From: Bacillota bacterium
Lineage (GTDB): Bacteria; Bacillota; Clostridia; Lachnospirales; Lachnospiraceae
Assembly: GCA_023436065.1 (NCBI GenBank)
Contig: JAEZKU010000024.1
Coordinates: forward strand, 186,001-250,000
DNA length: 64,000 nt
Reading direction: 5' to 3'
In this document: in pieces, positions 52,817 through 61,094 of the stretch
How the letters are laid out: the number at the start of each line of letters is the position of its first letter
How positions within the stretch are numbered: position 1 is the first letter of the stretch
The notes under the pieces: model-generated
Database searches by the model: none
Told to the model about the DNA's origin: nothing
Seen by the model: the letters and a program-made list of their open reading frames with translations, nothing else
Made by a program: the position numbers and the translations under genes

Positions 52817-54463
52817 TTAAGGTATATTATTACTTGTTTCAAAAAAGTTATTTATGAATGTATTTCCTGTGCCATTATCCTCTAAATCAAAGGCTTTATT
52901 ATTTAATGCCGTATTGTCTTCAATTAAATTGTTATTACCATTTACTCGTATACCTACTTCTTTGTTTTTTAAACTATTATTTTCGGATATAACATTATTG
53001 TTACCATTAACCTGAATACCGTCATTTTTATTTTTCTTCGTAATATTGCTTTCAACTGAATTATTGCTACCATTTAATTCAATACCGTTATCCTTATTCT
53101 TAGAACTTTGGTTAGAAGTTATTAAATTGACATTACTATTAATCCGTATCCCGTCTGTTCCATTTTTTACTGTAATATTGTTAGTTAATAAAGTATTGAT
53201 TCCATTGATTACGATACCGGCTTCCGCATTTTTTGAACTGGTATTCCTTATTAAGGTTGTGTCCGTACTGTCAAATTGTATTCCGTTCACTCCATTTTTA
53301 TATACTTTGTTCAAAGTAATAATATTGGAGGACGAGCCTGTGTCAATTTGAATGCCGTTTAATCTATTCGCCTTAATATAATTTTTATTTATGATGTTAT
53401 CATTACCTTGGCTGATAAGAATACCATTTCGTCTATTATTAGCTATTTTATTATTAGAAATCGCGTTAGCTTCCAACACCCCTGGCGCATTAATTCCGTT
53501 TCCGCAGTTTTTGGTTATTTTGTTTTTGACAATGAAACAAGAATTAGTTGCTGTTTTTATGCCATCATTTCTATTCTTACTAATGATATTCTTCTTTATT
53601 AGCGGGTTATTATTACCAGGGTCAGTGGGTGTACCTTCGAACTCAATACCACCATTATTATATTTAATTATATTGCCTATAATGACCGGATTAAGATTTT
53701 CAGATGTGACTCGAATTCCCTGGTTCGAATTATTTAGTATTTTATTTTTTGCTATTTTATCACTTTCACTATCAACGAGTTCAATGCCAATCCCGTTATT
53801 GTCAGCAATATGATTTCTTACAATCTCACTTGACTTTCCGCTGCTAAAAATTCCTTCCGAATTATTCGTTATTTTATTCGAAGATATTATATCATTTTGA
53901 CTAACCTCAAAAATTCCTACTATATTATATGTGATACCATTTTTAGTTATATAATTGTGATTAGATACCGTTGAGAGAAATCCAATAACTGAGTTACTAA
54001 CTTTATTCTTCACTATTTTGTTATCACTACCGCCTTCTATTGAAACACCTGCGGTTACAAGATTGGTGAGTTTGTTCTTTTTAGATAAACATCCATTAAC
54101 ATGATCAAAGAATATACCAATGTCATAATTATTTATACGAAATCCTTGTATTTTAACATTGACCACCTGATTTAAAGTAAATGCATTTCCAACTCCGGTA
54201 CCTTCCAGCACTACATTTTTATCCTTTGCTATGATATTAAGATTATTTTTCGTACTGCCGATTACCACCTGCTCATTATATACTCCTTCTTTTACGAGTA
54301 TCCAATCTCCGGGTAAAGCAGCATTTACTGCAGTCTGTATTGTAGGATAGTCTTCCGGTACAACGATCGGCGGTTCGTAGAATATGAAAAATGCAATTAT
54401 TGCAATTAGTAGTAGTATAAAAGTAATGAGAAATTTTATTATTCTAATAAAATTCACCTCCAA
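52817..54463 (-). CDS. Membrane-anchored right-handed beta-helix repeat protein
   Basis: About 548 residues if it starts at the TTG at 54463, which has AAGGAG upstream. A longer frame to a GTG at 54556 would translate the GGGGACGGGG repeats and is unlikely. An N-terminal membrane helix (FLITFILLLIAIIAFFIFY) is followed by PTIQTAVNAALPGDWILVKEG and then about 20 turns of ~23 residues with N-x-I and G-I/D-G-I-x repeats (NGTDGIRIN, NKDNGIELNG, NKNDGIQVNG). This is the NosD/pectate-lyase-like beta-helix fold. No catalytic acid set is visible, so it could be a surface carbohydrate-binding or structural protein. Confidence 0.75.
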   Translation of the reverse strand: MEVNFIRIIKFLITFILLLIAIIAFFIFYEPPIVVPEDYPTIQTAVNAALPGDWILVKEGVYNEQVVIGSTKNNLNIIAKDKNVVLEGTGVGNAFTLNQVVNVKIQGFRINNYDIGIFFDHVNGCLSKKNKLTNLVTAGVSIEGGSDNKIVKNKVSNSVIGFLSTVSNHNYITKNGITYNIVGIFEVSQNDIISSNKITNNSEGIFSSGKSSEIVRNHIADNNGIGIELVDSESDKIAKNKILNNSNQGIRVTSENLNPVIIGNIIKYNNGGIEFEGTPTDPGNNNPLIKKNIISKNRNDGIKTATNSCFIVKNKITKNCGNGINAPGVLEANAISNNKIANNRRNGILISQGNDNIINKNYIKANRLNGIQIDTGSSSNIITLNKVYKNGVNGIQFDSTDTTLIRNTSSKNAEAGIVINGINTLLTNNITVKNGTDGIRINSNVNLITSNQSSKNKDNGIELNGSNNSVESNITKKNKNDGIQVNGNNNVISENNSLKNKEVGIRVNGNNNLIEDNTALNNKAFDLEDNGTGNTFINNFFETSNNIP

Positions 54464-54512
54464 GTTTGAAAAAACTCCTTTTACACCATAATATGACAGA
54501 ATCTGATTTTGT

Positions 54513-54551
54513 GTGATAAGGGGACGGGGGTGACAAGGGGACGGGGGTTGT
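54513..54551. repeat. Tandem GGGGACGGGG repeat beside sfsA
   Basis: Two near-identical units of the type GATAAGGGGACGGGGGT / GACAAGGGGACGGGGGT end in GTGACA. A related array is at 59736-59782. GGGGACGGGG repeats of this kind occur dispersed in bacterial genomes and are sometimes linked to REP-type transposases; no transposase is seen here. Confidence 0.6.
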
Positions 54552-54559
54552 GACACATA

Positions 54560-55243
54560 TTAATTGTTTATTACTATATCTGAGATACTCAATTCATCCG
54601 GTGAAACATTGCAGGGAAAGTAAATCACCTTCACACCTGCTTCTGTTGCTACATTCAGAGCTTTACCAAACTCTTGGTGTGTTTTCATGTTTGGCAGTAC
54701 TATTCGAACACTTGGCATAGCGATGACAAATGCGATATAACACTCATATCCTTTTCCGGCTGCTTCAGCAAGCTCGTACAAATGCTTTATCCCTCGTTCG
54801 GTCGGTGCGTCAGGAAAATATCCAATACCGTCGATTTCCAGTGTGCAGCCTTTGACCTCAATCAAAATCTTTCGAGAGTCACATTCCAGATAGAAATCAA
54901 CGCGGGATTTTCCATAAATATATTCTGGTTTGATCAATGTAATATTTTTAAAAAGTACCGATGAATTTATCAACCATTCCTTCACTACCATATTGGGCGC
55001 CTGACTATCAATGTTGACCCAGCCTAGACCATTCTTATATACAGTTACCAGGTCGTACTGTGTTTTTCTTGCCGGATTATCTGTTTTCGCAAGTATAACT
55101 GAGCTACCCGGCAAAAGCTGCTCTTTACAACGCCCTGTATTCTTTACATGTACTGTCTCAAGCTTACCCTCAAGTTCAACCCGCGCTACAAAACGATTCT
55201 TGCGATCTATAAACTTGGCATATACTATATTTTTATATTTCAT
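54560..55243 (-). CDS. sfsA: DNA/RNA nuclease SfsA
   Basis: 227 residues, the family size. Landmarks are FVARVELEGKLETVHVKNTGRCKELL-like, here KNTGRCKEQLLPGS, near 35, YDLVTVYKNGLGWVNIDSQAPN near 65, FYLECDSRKILIEVKGCTLE near 118 and FPDAPTERGIKHL near 145. SfsA is a conserved nuclease once named for sugar-fermentation stimulation. AAAAGAAC precedes the ATG. Only 3 bases separate its stop from the frame-open region of the beta-helix gene. A second, partial copy of its 3' end is at 59761-59882. Confidence 0.92.
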   Translation of the reverse strand: MKYKNIVYAKFIDRKNRFVARVELEGKLETVHVKNTGRCKEQLLPGSSVILAKTDNPARKTQYDLVTVYKNGLGWVNIDSQAPNMVVKEWLINSSVLFKNITLIKPEYIYGKSRVDFYLECDSRKILIEVKGCTLEIDGIGYFPDAPTERGIKHLYELAEAAGKGYECYIAFVIAMPSVRIVLPNMKTHQEFGKALNVATEAGVKVIYFPCNVSPDELSISDIVINN

Positions 55244-55461
55244 GTTCTTTTCACGGAATAAATACCTATCTTATTCTACTCTCCTCTTTATATATTCTTG
55301 GAATACAATCCTTTGTAGAAAGTACTTGGAGGCATTCAGGGTGCCATTCCACACTCTCACTTTTCAACATTATCACTACGCACTCCACGAGGTCCGAGTG
55401 GTCATTATTGATGTCTGTGTCCATAGAAACATATCAACAGTTTTAGACGCTGTACATAATC

Positions 55462-56133
55462 TTATAAATTCATCAACTCAGTTTTTCTTTCTTTATCCAA
55501 ATTCTCAAGAGCATAACGAAATGCTACACGAGGCATATCATCCTTATTTTTCATTAAATAATCATATACAAGTACAGGCTCTTTCTTAGACAATTCTTTT
55601 AACATCCAACCGTATCCTTTTAGAACAAGATCTTCACTATCTTTCATAATTAAATCTGAAATTACTATTGGGTTGGTCTCTTTATATTTATTCTGACGAA
55701 TAGAAGGTATTAACACAACAGCCGCAGCGCGGCGCATCCAAAATTCATCTCGTTTCGTCCATGGAATAATATTCTGTACAAGATAAGTATTCTGACTAAT
55801 AAGTTCACCAAAAGCATGGGTGCAAAAATCATCACAATCACCCCATCCTCTCACATACTTAATAAGCCAACTTTCAAAAATAGAAAAAGTATTACTATCA
55901 AAATGATTCTTTATTCGTAAAGCAAAATCAAAAGCAATCACACCCATTGGCCAATTTCGCTGTTCTAATAGTGACTCACATATATCAATTACATTTTCTC
56001 TTGATTTATCATGTAAATTTTGAAATAACTTTCCCGATAGTTTTCTGATTTCTCCCGTTTTGAGATGGCTTCCAGTAGATGTGCTGCTTATTCTATTTAA
56101 TTCAGACTCTACTATCATAACTACATCTTTCAT
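55462..56133 (-). CDS. AlkD-type DNA alkylation repair protein
   Basis: About 223 residues from the ATG at 56133 with GGAAGGAG upstream. It is all-helical with HEAT-like repeats. Features of the AlkD/AlkC family are VIAFDFALRIKNHF, WLIKYVRGWGDCDDFCTHAFGEL (the Trp-Asp pair near 95), WTKRDEFWMRRAAAVVLIPSIRQ and LKGYGWMLKELSKK. Such glycosylases remove bulky or methylated bases without base flipping. It is downstream of a PdxR-type regulator on the same strand. Confidence 0.85.
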   Translation of the reverse strand: MKDVVMIVESELNRISSTSTGSHLKTGEIRKLSGKLFQNLHDKSRENVIDICESLLEQRNWPMGVIAFDFALRIKNHFDSNTFSIFESWLIKYVRGWGDCDDFCTHAFGELISQNTYLVQNIIPWTKRDEFWMRRAAAVVLIPSIRQNKYKETNPIVISDLIMKDSEDLVLKGYGWMLKELSKKEPVLVYDYLMKNKDDMPRVAFRYALENLDKERKTELMNL

Positions 56134-56187
56134 CAAATTCTCCTTCCTCTGGAATTTATTCTTTTCCCAAGTCCTCAACCCATCGAG

Positions 56188-57603
56188 TTACAGCCATTTT
56201 GCCCAAGCCTTTTTTAACCGCATCACACAGTCCGGAATATCATCAATATCAATTTTACTCAAACCGAGAAACAGTGTATTAGGGGGACATTCAGCCTTAT
56301 CCTGCCAGAACTGCATCGTAGAATATACTTTTACTCCATACCTTAGTGCTTCTTCTATCAGAACTTCCTGAGTTACATTTTCAGAGAACTGTAATAGAAA
56401 ATACTGTCCCGTACCATTACTTGAAATTCTAATTTTATCATTAGCATTAGAAAACTCAGCCCGAAAACATTCCAGCCTTTTCTTGAATACTCTATTCAAA
56501 CGACGGATGTGGCGGTCATATTGACCTGTTTCAATTAATTTTCCAATAATATATTGGTTCAGTAATGGTGCCGTGCTATTGTAATATTGGAATTTATTAA
56601 GGTAACTTTTCATTAGTTTCATGGGTAAAATCATATATCCCATTCTTATGGAGGGCGAAAGAGCTTTCGAAAATGTTCCAAGGTAAATCACACGATCATC
56701 TGTATCTATGGATTGCAAAGATGGGACAGGTTTCGAGTAGTACCGCTGCTCACTATCAAAATCATCTTCTATAATATACGAGTCATTCTCCACAGCCCAT
56801 TTAAGCAGTTCATACCTCCGTCCAATGGGGAGTATCGCACCGGTCGGGAACTGATGAGATGGTGTTACATAAGTTGCACCTACTGTTCGCAAAGCAGGAA
56901 GCTTTGATACCACCAGCCCGTTGTCGTCTACCGGAAATGTCTGGACAACCCGTCCAGCATTCATGAATACCGCAGCCGCTTTATTATAACCCGGCTCCTC
57001 CATAAAAATCATAGGACTTGTTTGTGGCAACAATTTGCATATAATATCCAAGGATTGCTGTATGCCACTGGTAATTATTATCTGCTCCACAGAGCAGCAA
57101 ACACCTCTTATCCGTCCAAGATAGTCACGTAAATTGCGTCGCAAATACAGTTCTCCCTGCTTATCGAGATGTATTGATAATCTTTCTTCTTGCTCTAACC
57201 TATCAAGACATTCCAGCGTATACCTTCTCCATAGTCTCTTAGGAAAAAGATCACTCGTATGGCTGCTGTTAGTCAAATCATAAACCACATGTTGCGAAGC
57301 ATCATTATCCGCTTTGGGTTTTGGAGGAGCCTCCATGTACAGCGGTCTAAAGCTTTTTGGAAGCGTAGGAACTTCCAAAACGGTATAACCAATTCCTCGC
57401 TCCGGTGTTATGTATCCCTCCATTAACAGTTGACTGTATGCATTGTCCACCGTATTACGACTAACTCCTAATGTCTTTGCCATACTTCTACTACCGGCCA
57501 ATACCTCTCCCTCTTTTAATATACCATCTATAATCTCATTTTTAATTTGCAGATAGATTTGCATATATAACGGTTCTTTGCCGTCTTTATTAATAAATAT
57601 CAT
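56188..57603 (-). CDS. PdxR/MocR-type regulator with aminotransferase-like domain
   Basis: About 471 residues from the ATG at 57603 (GGGGGGAG upstream). The GntR-type HTH spans about 8-75: LYMQIYLQIKNEIIDGILKEGE, MAKTLGVSRNTVDNAYSQLLMEGYI. A long linker precedes the PLP domain. The PLP lysine is in YLGTFSKALSPSIRMGYMILP, and the Asp/Tyr contacts are near YIIEDDFDSEQRYY. MocR proteins sense PLP or amino compounds. It is divergent from an EamA-type exporter, and short GGCACCA inverted repeats are in the shared DNA. Confidence 0.9.
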   Translation of the reverse strand: MIFINKDGKEPLYMQIYLQIKNEIIDGILKEGEVLAGSRSMAKTLGVSRNTVDNAYSQLLMEGYITPERGIGYTVLEVPTLPKSFRPLYMEAPPKPKADNDASQHVVYDLTNSSHTSDLFPKRLWRRYTLECLDRLEQEERLSIHLDKQGELYLRRNLRDYLGRIRGVCCSVEQIIITSGIQQSLDIICKLLPQTSPMIFMEEPGYNKAAAVFMNAGRVVQTFPVDDNGLVVSKLPALRTVGATYVTPSHQFPTGAILPIGRRYELLKWAVENDSYIIEDDFDSEQRYYSKPVPSLQSIDTDDRVIYLGTFSKALSPSIRMGYMILPMKLMKSYLNKFQYYNSTAPLLNQYIIGKLIETGQYDRHIRRLNRVFKKRLECFRAEFSNANDKIRISSNGTGQYFLLQFSENVTQEVLIEEALRYGVKVYSTMQFWQDKAECPPNTLFLGLSKIDIDDIPDCVMRLKKAWAKWL

Positions 57604-57619
57604 ACTCTCCCCCCGAAGT

Positions 57620-57661
57620 GGCACCATCACATTTTCTCTTAGAGGCTCTTTCCTTGGTGCC
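57620..57661. promoter_or_regulatory. GGCACCA / TGGTGCC inverted repeat between regulator and exporter
   Basis: GGCACCA (57620-57626) and TGGTGCC (57655-57661) are exact inverted copies about 28 bases apart. This fits a MocR/PdxR operator in the divergent promoter region. Confidence 0.45.
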
Positions 57662-57722
57662 TTATAGTTTGTATTATATCATATATACCGCTTAAGCGAA
57701 ATATCGAAGGGAATGATATATT

Positions 57723-58655
57723 ATGAATACAGTTAGGAAAAATGAAACAAAATATATTATACTTGAACTTCTGGCAATTGCCTTTCTGGCTACAGGAGGC
57801 ATTCTGGTAAAAATCAGCGCACTATCCCCAATCAATACCGGCTTTTACCGGGTGTTGTTTTCCCTGCCGCTGCTTTTTCCTCTGGCTTACAAACATTTAA
57901 AACAGCTTAGTAAGAAGGACATAGTTATCTTGCTCTTAGCCGGTATCTTTCTTGCCGGAGATATTTCACTCTGGAATTTGTCCTTTCATCATACCTCTGT
58001 GGCAAATGCGAATCTACTAACCAATTTGACTACATTTACAGTAGTCCCTTTTTCATATTTTATTTTCAAAGAACGAATACCTAAATTCTTTTTAGCAGGT
58101 GCGGTTATAACGATAGCCGGTGTATTTATTCTGATTACAGGAAAAACTGATACAAACGGTTCAAGCTTTTTTGGAGATTTTCTAGCACTGTGCGCTTCAC
58201 TTTTTTATGCTGGATTCCTGCTGATATCCTACCGTTTACGAAACAGAATCAGCAGTAGTGTAATTATGTTTGTCAGCGGCTTCGGAAGCGTGATTACACT
58301 ACTAATCACAGCAAGTCTGGTAGAAGGGTTTCAGGTACCACATGGAACGAGCCAGCTCTGGCCTCTCTTAGGACTGACTCTCTTACTGCAAGTTATAGGG
58401 CATAATCTGCTGGCTCATTGTCAGGGAAAAGTAACAGTTAATTTATCATCCGTTATTTGCTTATCTCAGCCGGCAATAGCATCCATCTACTCCTTCTTTA
58501 TTTTCTCTGAAAGCTTGTCCGCGAAAGAAGTTTTAGGGATTATAATAATTATGACAGGTGTTTATTTGGTTAAAGCACAGTACAATTTGAAATCAACTAA
58601 AACATGCAGCATAAGGATGCAAGCAAAAAATTTACTCAATATCACAAGAAAGTAA
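57723..58655 (+). CDS. EamA/DMT-family transporter
   Basis: 310 residues, ten hydrophobic helices in two EamA halves. The first includes AIAFLATGGILVKISAL and GFYRVLFSLPLLFPLAYKHL; the second includes CASLFYAGFLLISYRLRNR and SVICLSQPAIASIYSFFIFSESLSAKEVLG. AAGGGAAT precedes the ATG. The divergent PdxR/MocR gene probably controls it, in which case an amine or vitamin B6-related compound would be exported (inference). A terminator-like hairpin follows. Confidence 0.88.
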   Translation: MNTVRKNETKYIILELLAIAFLATGGILVKISALSPINTGFYRVLFSLPLLFPLAYKHLKQLSKKDIVILLLAGIFLAGDISLWNLSFHHTSVANANLLTNLTTFTVVPFSYFIFKERIPKFFLAGAVITIAGVFILITGKTDTNGSSFFGDFLALCASLFYAGFLLISYRLRNRISSSVIMFVSGFGSVITLLITASLVEGFQVPHGTSQLWPLLGLTLLLQVIGHNLLAHCQGKVTVNLSSVICLSQPAIASIYSFFIFSESLSAKEVLGIIIIMTGVYLVKAQYNLKSTKTCSIRMQAKNLLNITRK

Positions 58656-58704
58656 TATAGGAAATCTTCGCATACTTCAAGGAATAATACTGACAATATA
58701 AAAT

Positions 58705-58742
58705 GAGGGAGAAGCATCCATATCTAAAATGCTACTCCCCCA
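58705..58742 (+). terminator. Terminator between the exporter and AraC/GyrI genes
   Basis: GAGGGAGAAGCAT and ATGCTACTCCCCC pair around an 11-base loop. It stands between two convergent genes. Confidence 0.65.
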
Positions 58743-58803
58743 TTTATTAGCCATTCATTCAATTATCATTTCACCTTGTTTAGCAGACAAGTCTCCACAT
58801 GAA

Positions 58804-59658
58804 TTATTTTTTCTTTACAGGGATCCATATTTCCCCGAAACCATTCTTATGTTTCGCCAATCCGTAGTACATTTCAAATTGAACACCTTCAATAGTTTCA
58901 AACTCAGATGTGGGAAACCACTCCGTCCAAATACGTTTCCATGCACTCTGCATTTCACACTCGGGCACATCAAATATGGCCCATGTTGATGAAGGAACCG
59001 AAAGTACCGTAAATTTTGAAGGAATTGATAACCCCTTGGGCAAATAATTACATAACATGTACTTAAATGATGTTTCTGAAAAGTCATATAATGCAGAGAT
59101 TGTATAACTGTCATTAAAACGGCCTAAAAGATGGTTCATTTCCTCTGTTATACCGTCATCATCACATCTCTTACAAAATACCGGTACTTGATCAAACACT
59201 TTTTCTTGGTCTGTGCTAATTTCTGTGTAAACACCAAATACATCAAAAGCCTCTCTTTTTTCAATACGATAATTCATTGCAGTATCTCCTTTAATTGATA
59301 TTGAGAAGGTCATTTTGGGATAGGCTTTGAGTGCGACGCCAATATCGCGCGCTGATACCGGCATTACTCCATGCAGTTTCTTAAACGCCCGGCTAAATGC
59401 TTCAGGCGATTCATATCCATATTTTAAAGCCACATCAATAACTTTAATGTCACTTGTCTGCAGATCAAAAGCAGCTAATGTCAGACGTCTACGCCTTATA
59501 TACTCAGACAATGGAACATCGGCAATAGATGAGAACATTCTTTGAAAATGATACGTTGAGCAGCAAGCAATTTGTGCGGCTTTATCATACGATATACTAT
59601 CAGCCAGGTTTGCTTCAATGTAGTCAATAGCATTGTTCATTCTGTTTAGCCAATCCAT
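58804..59658 (-). CDS. AraC-family regulator with GyrI-like effector domain
   Basis: 284 residues. The AraC HTH pair is N-terminal: SISYDKAAQIACCSTYHFQRMFSSI and VIDVALKYGYESPEAFSRAFKKLHG, within 1-105. The C-terminal GyrI-like domain (about 125-284) contains YCRIEK-like strands, here NYRIEKREAFDVFGVYTEI, a VPSSTWAIFDVPEC strand and a final FEMYYGLAKHKNGFGEIWIPV. This Rob/BltR-like arrangement binds hydrophobic drugs or metabolites. AGGAGGAG precedes the ATG. Confidence 0.92.
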   Translation of the reverse strand: MDWLNRMNNAIDYIEANLADSISYDKAAQIACCSTYHFQRMFSSIADVPLSEYIRRRRLTLAAFDLQTSDIKVIDVALKYGYESPEAFSRAFKKLHGVMPVSARDIGVALKAYPKMTFSISIKGDTAMNYRIEKREAFDVFGVYTEISTDQEKVFDQVPVFCKRCDDDGITEEMNHLLGRFNDSYTISALYDFSETSFKYMLCNYLPKGLSIPSKFTVLSVPSSTWAIFDVPECEMQSAWKRIWTEWFPTSEFETIEGVQFEMYYGLAKHKNGFGEIWIPVKKK

Positions 59659-59735
59659 CCTATCTCCTCCTCAGGATTCATATTATCATATTGAAGTGTT
59701 TGTAACCTTGCATTTGATGCACAAAAATATCATAT

Positions 59736-59782
59736 GACAAGGGGGGTGACAAGGGGGCGTGACAAGGGGACGGGGTTTGTGA
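59736..59782. repeat. GGGGGTGACAAGGGG-type repeat array
   Basis: Three units (GACAAGGGGGG, GACAAGGGGGC, GACAAGGGGACGGGG) end in TTTGTGACAC. It matches the array beside sfsA at 54513, and the duplicated sfsA segment begins here. Confidence 0.6.
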
Positions 59783-59882
59783 CACATATCAATGGCTTAT
59801 CACTATATTTGAGATACTCAATTCATCCGGTGAAACATTGCAGGGAAAGTTAAGCATCTTCACACCTGCTTCTGTTGCTACT
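59761..59882 (-). pseudogene. Partial second copy of the sfsA 3' end
   Basis: 122 bases match 54532-54652 closely. The frame reads VATEAGVKMLNFPCNVSPDELSISNIVISH and stops, against the intact gene's VATEAGVKVIYFPCNVSP... ending IVINN. Upstream of this the similarity stops abruptly. The differences change amino acids but leave the frame open, so this is probably a remnant of an older second sfsA or of a diverged duplication. Confidence 0.7.
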
Positions 59883-60011
59883 TTCCATATTCATTTACTC
59901 GTACTCTCCTATTGATAGTATCTCATTAAAAAGTGCATATTGTCTAATATGTAGCATTTAAGTTATTATAAAGTAAAAACAGAAAAGAAGCAACGAAAGA
60001 AAGGGTTTCTC

Positions 60012-60131
60012 ATGAATTTATATAAAAGATCAATAACCATAAAATCGGTTACATTTTTAAATAGAATTGTGATGCCTCCTATGGCAACATCAAAATCAAT
60101 GAATAAGTTAGGTAGTCCAGCTAAGAGTTGA
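60012..60131 (+). pseudogene. N-terminal fragment of an NADH:flavin oxidoreductase
   Basis: An ATG with AAAGGG upstream opens 39 codons and ends at TGA. The reading has FLNRIVMPPMATSKS, the start of old-yellow-enzyme/FadH-type oxidoreductases (LKNRIVMPPM). Similarity ends after about 30 residues. The rest of the gene is missing. Its position between the sfsA remnant and the amino-acid ABC operon marks a decayed segment. Confidence 0.6.
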
Positions 60132-60161
60132 ATAAAGTAAAATAAAGTAATTGATACATTC

Positions 60162-60190
60162 TTGACAAAAAATAAATTTCCATTTATAAT
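60162..60190 (+). promoter_or_regulatory. Consensus sigma-A promoter of the amino-acid ABC operon
   Basis: TTGACA (60162-60167), exactly 17 bases, TATAAT (60185-60190). Transcription should begin near 60197, about 86 bases before the first gene of the operon. Confidence 0.9.
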
Positions 60191-60206
60191 TAACTGCATT
60201 CAAGGT

Positions 60207-60240
60207 AATGGCGTCTGAATTTCAGGCGCCATTTTTGTTT
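60207..60240 (+). terminator. Leader hairpin immediately after the promoter
   Basis: AATGGCGTCTGAA and TTCAGGCGCCATT pair (one mismatch) and are followed by TTTTGTTTT. The stem starts about 10 bases from the predicted transcription start, ahead of the operon. It is shaped like an intrinsic terminator and could attenuate the operon. Confidence 0.65.
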
Positions 60241-60282
60241 TACTTTAGATCCACTTACAGGATTAAGAAAAGAGGTGGCATC

Positions 60283-61005
60283 ATGATCAAGATGGAAAAT
60301 GTAAATAAGTTTTTTGGGGATCTTCATGTACTTAAAAACTTAAACCTGGAAGTTGCGGAGGGCGAGAAGCTGGTAATCATCGGACCTTCGGGGTCGGGGA
60401 AATCCACAGCTATCCGGTGTATGAACTTTCTGGAGGTTCCCACCAGCGGAAGTGTCTATATTAATGGAGAGCAAATAACTTCAAAAACAAAGACCAGGTT
60501 GGTCAGGGAATCAATATCCATGGTTTTTCAGCAATTTAATCTCTATCCCCATATGACTGTATTAAAAAATTTGACACTGGCTCCTCTGAAACTACATAAA
60601 AAAAGTAAAAAAGAAGCTGAGGATCTGGCATATCATTACCTTGATATTGTCGGACTAAGGGAAAAGGCTCATGTTTACCCAACTACCCTGTCGGGGGGAC
60701 AGCAACAGCGTATAGCGATTGCCCGTGCACTGTGTGCCCAGACAAAAATCATTTTGTTTGATGAGCCCACATCTGCACTGGATCCTGAAACCATTCAGGA
60801 AGTTCTGGACGTCATGATTAAGCTGGCCAAAGAAAATATAACCATGGTTGTGGTTACCCACGAAATGGGCTTTGCACGAGAGGTTGCAGACCGAATTGTT
60901 TTTATGGAGGATGGCCAGATCATTGAAGAGGGCGCACCGGAGCATTTCTTTACAAACCCTGAAAATGACAGAGTGAAGCAATTTCTCAGTAAGATTATCC
61001 GTTAA
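60283..61005 (+). CDS. Polar amino-acid ABC transporter ATPase
   Basis: About 240 residues from the ATG at 60283 with AAGAGGTGG upstream (longer frames run through the leader hairpin). Walker A GPSGSGKSTAIRC near 33, Q-loop FQQFNLYPH, signature LSGGQQQRIAIARAL near 135 and Walker B IILFDEPTSALDPE near 158, with the switch His in VVTHEMGFA. This is the GlnQ/HisP type. It drives uptake with the two permeases and lipoprotein encoded downstream. Confidence 0.96.
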   Translation: MIKMENVNKFFGDLHVLKNLNLEVAEGEKLVIIGPSGSGKSTAIRCMNFLEVPTSGSVYINGEQITSKTKTRLVRESISMVFQQFNLYPHMTVLKNLTLAPLKLHKKSKKEAEDLAYHYLDIVGLREKAHVYPTTLSGGQQQRIAIARALCAQTKIILFDEPTSALDPETIQEVLDVMIKLAKENITMVVVTHEMGFAREVADRIVFMEDGQIIEEGAPEHFFTNPENDRVKQFLSKIIR

Positions 61006-61094
61006 GGAGACTGATAACCTGAAGTACCGGTGGAATTCGTCAGGTAATCCCATAATCAATCAAAAAATTATAAATATAAAGGAGGACATGTGAA

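Noticed and set aside
53391..53813. Plus-strand reading frame inside the beta-helix gene
   Set aside because: It is an antisense shadow of repetitive Asn/Ile codons, with no ribosome site and low complexity.
55244..55461. A gene in the gap between sfsA and the alkylation repair gene
   Set aside because: Frames here are short, lack ribosome sites and match nothing I recognise; the plus-strand frame is an antisense extension from sfsA.
59966..60199. Minus-strand 77-residue frame
   Set aside because: It is antisense to the flavin-oxidoreductase fragment and crosses the consensus promoter; no ribosome site.
60191..60282. T-box or other known riboswitch in the amino-acid ABC leader
   Set aside because: The leader is only about 86 bases with one hairpin; no T-box sequence, specifier loop or known aptamer is seen.
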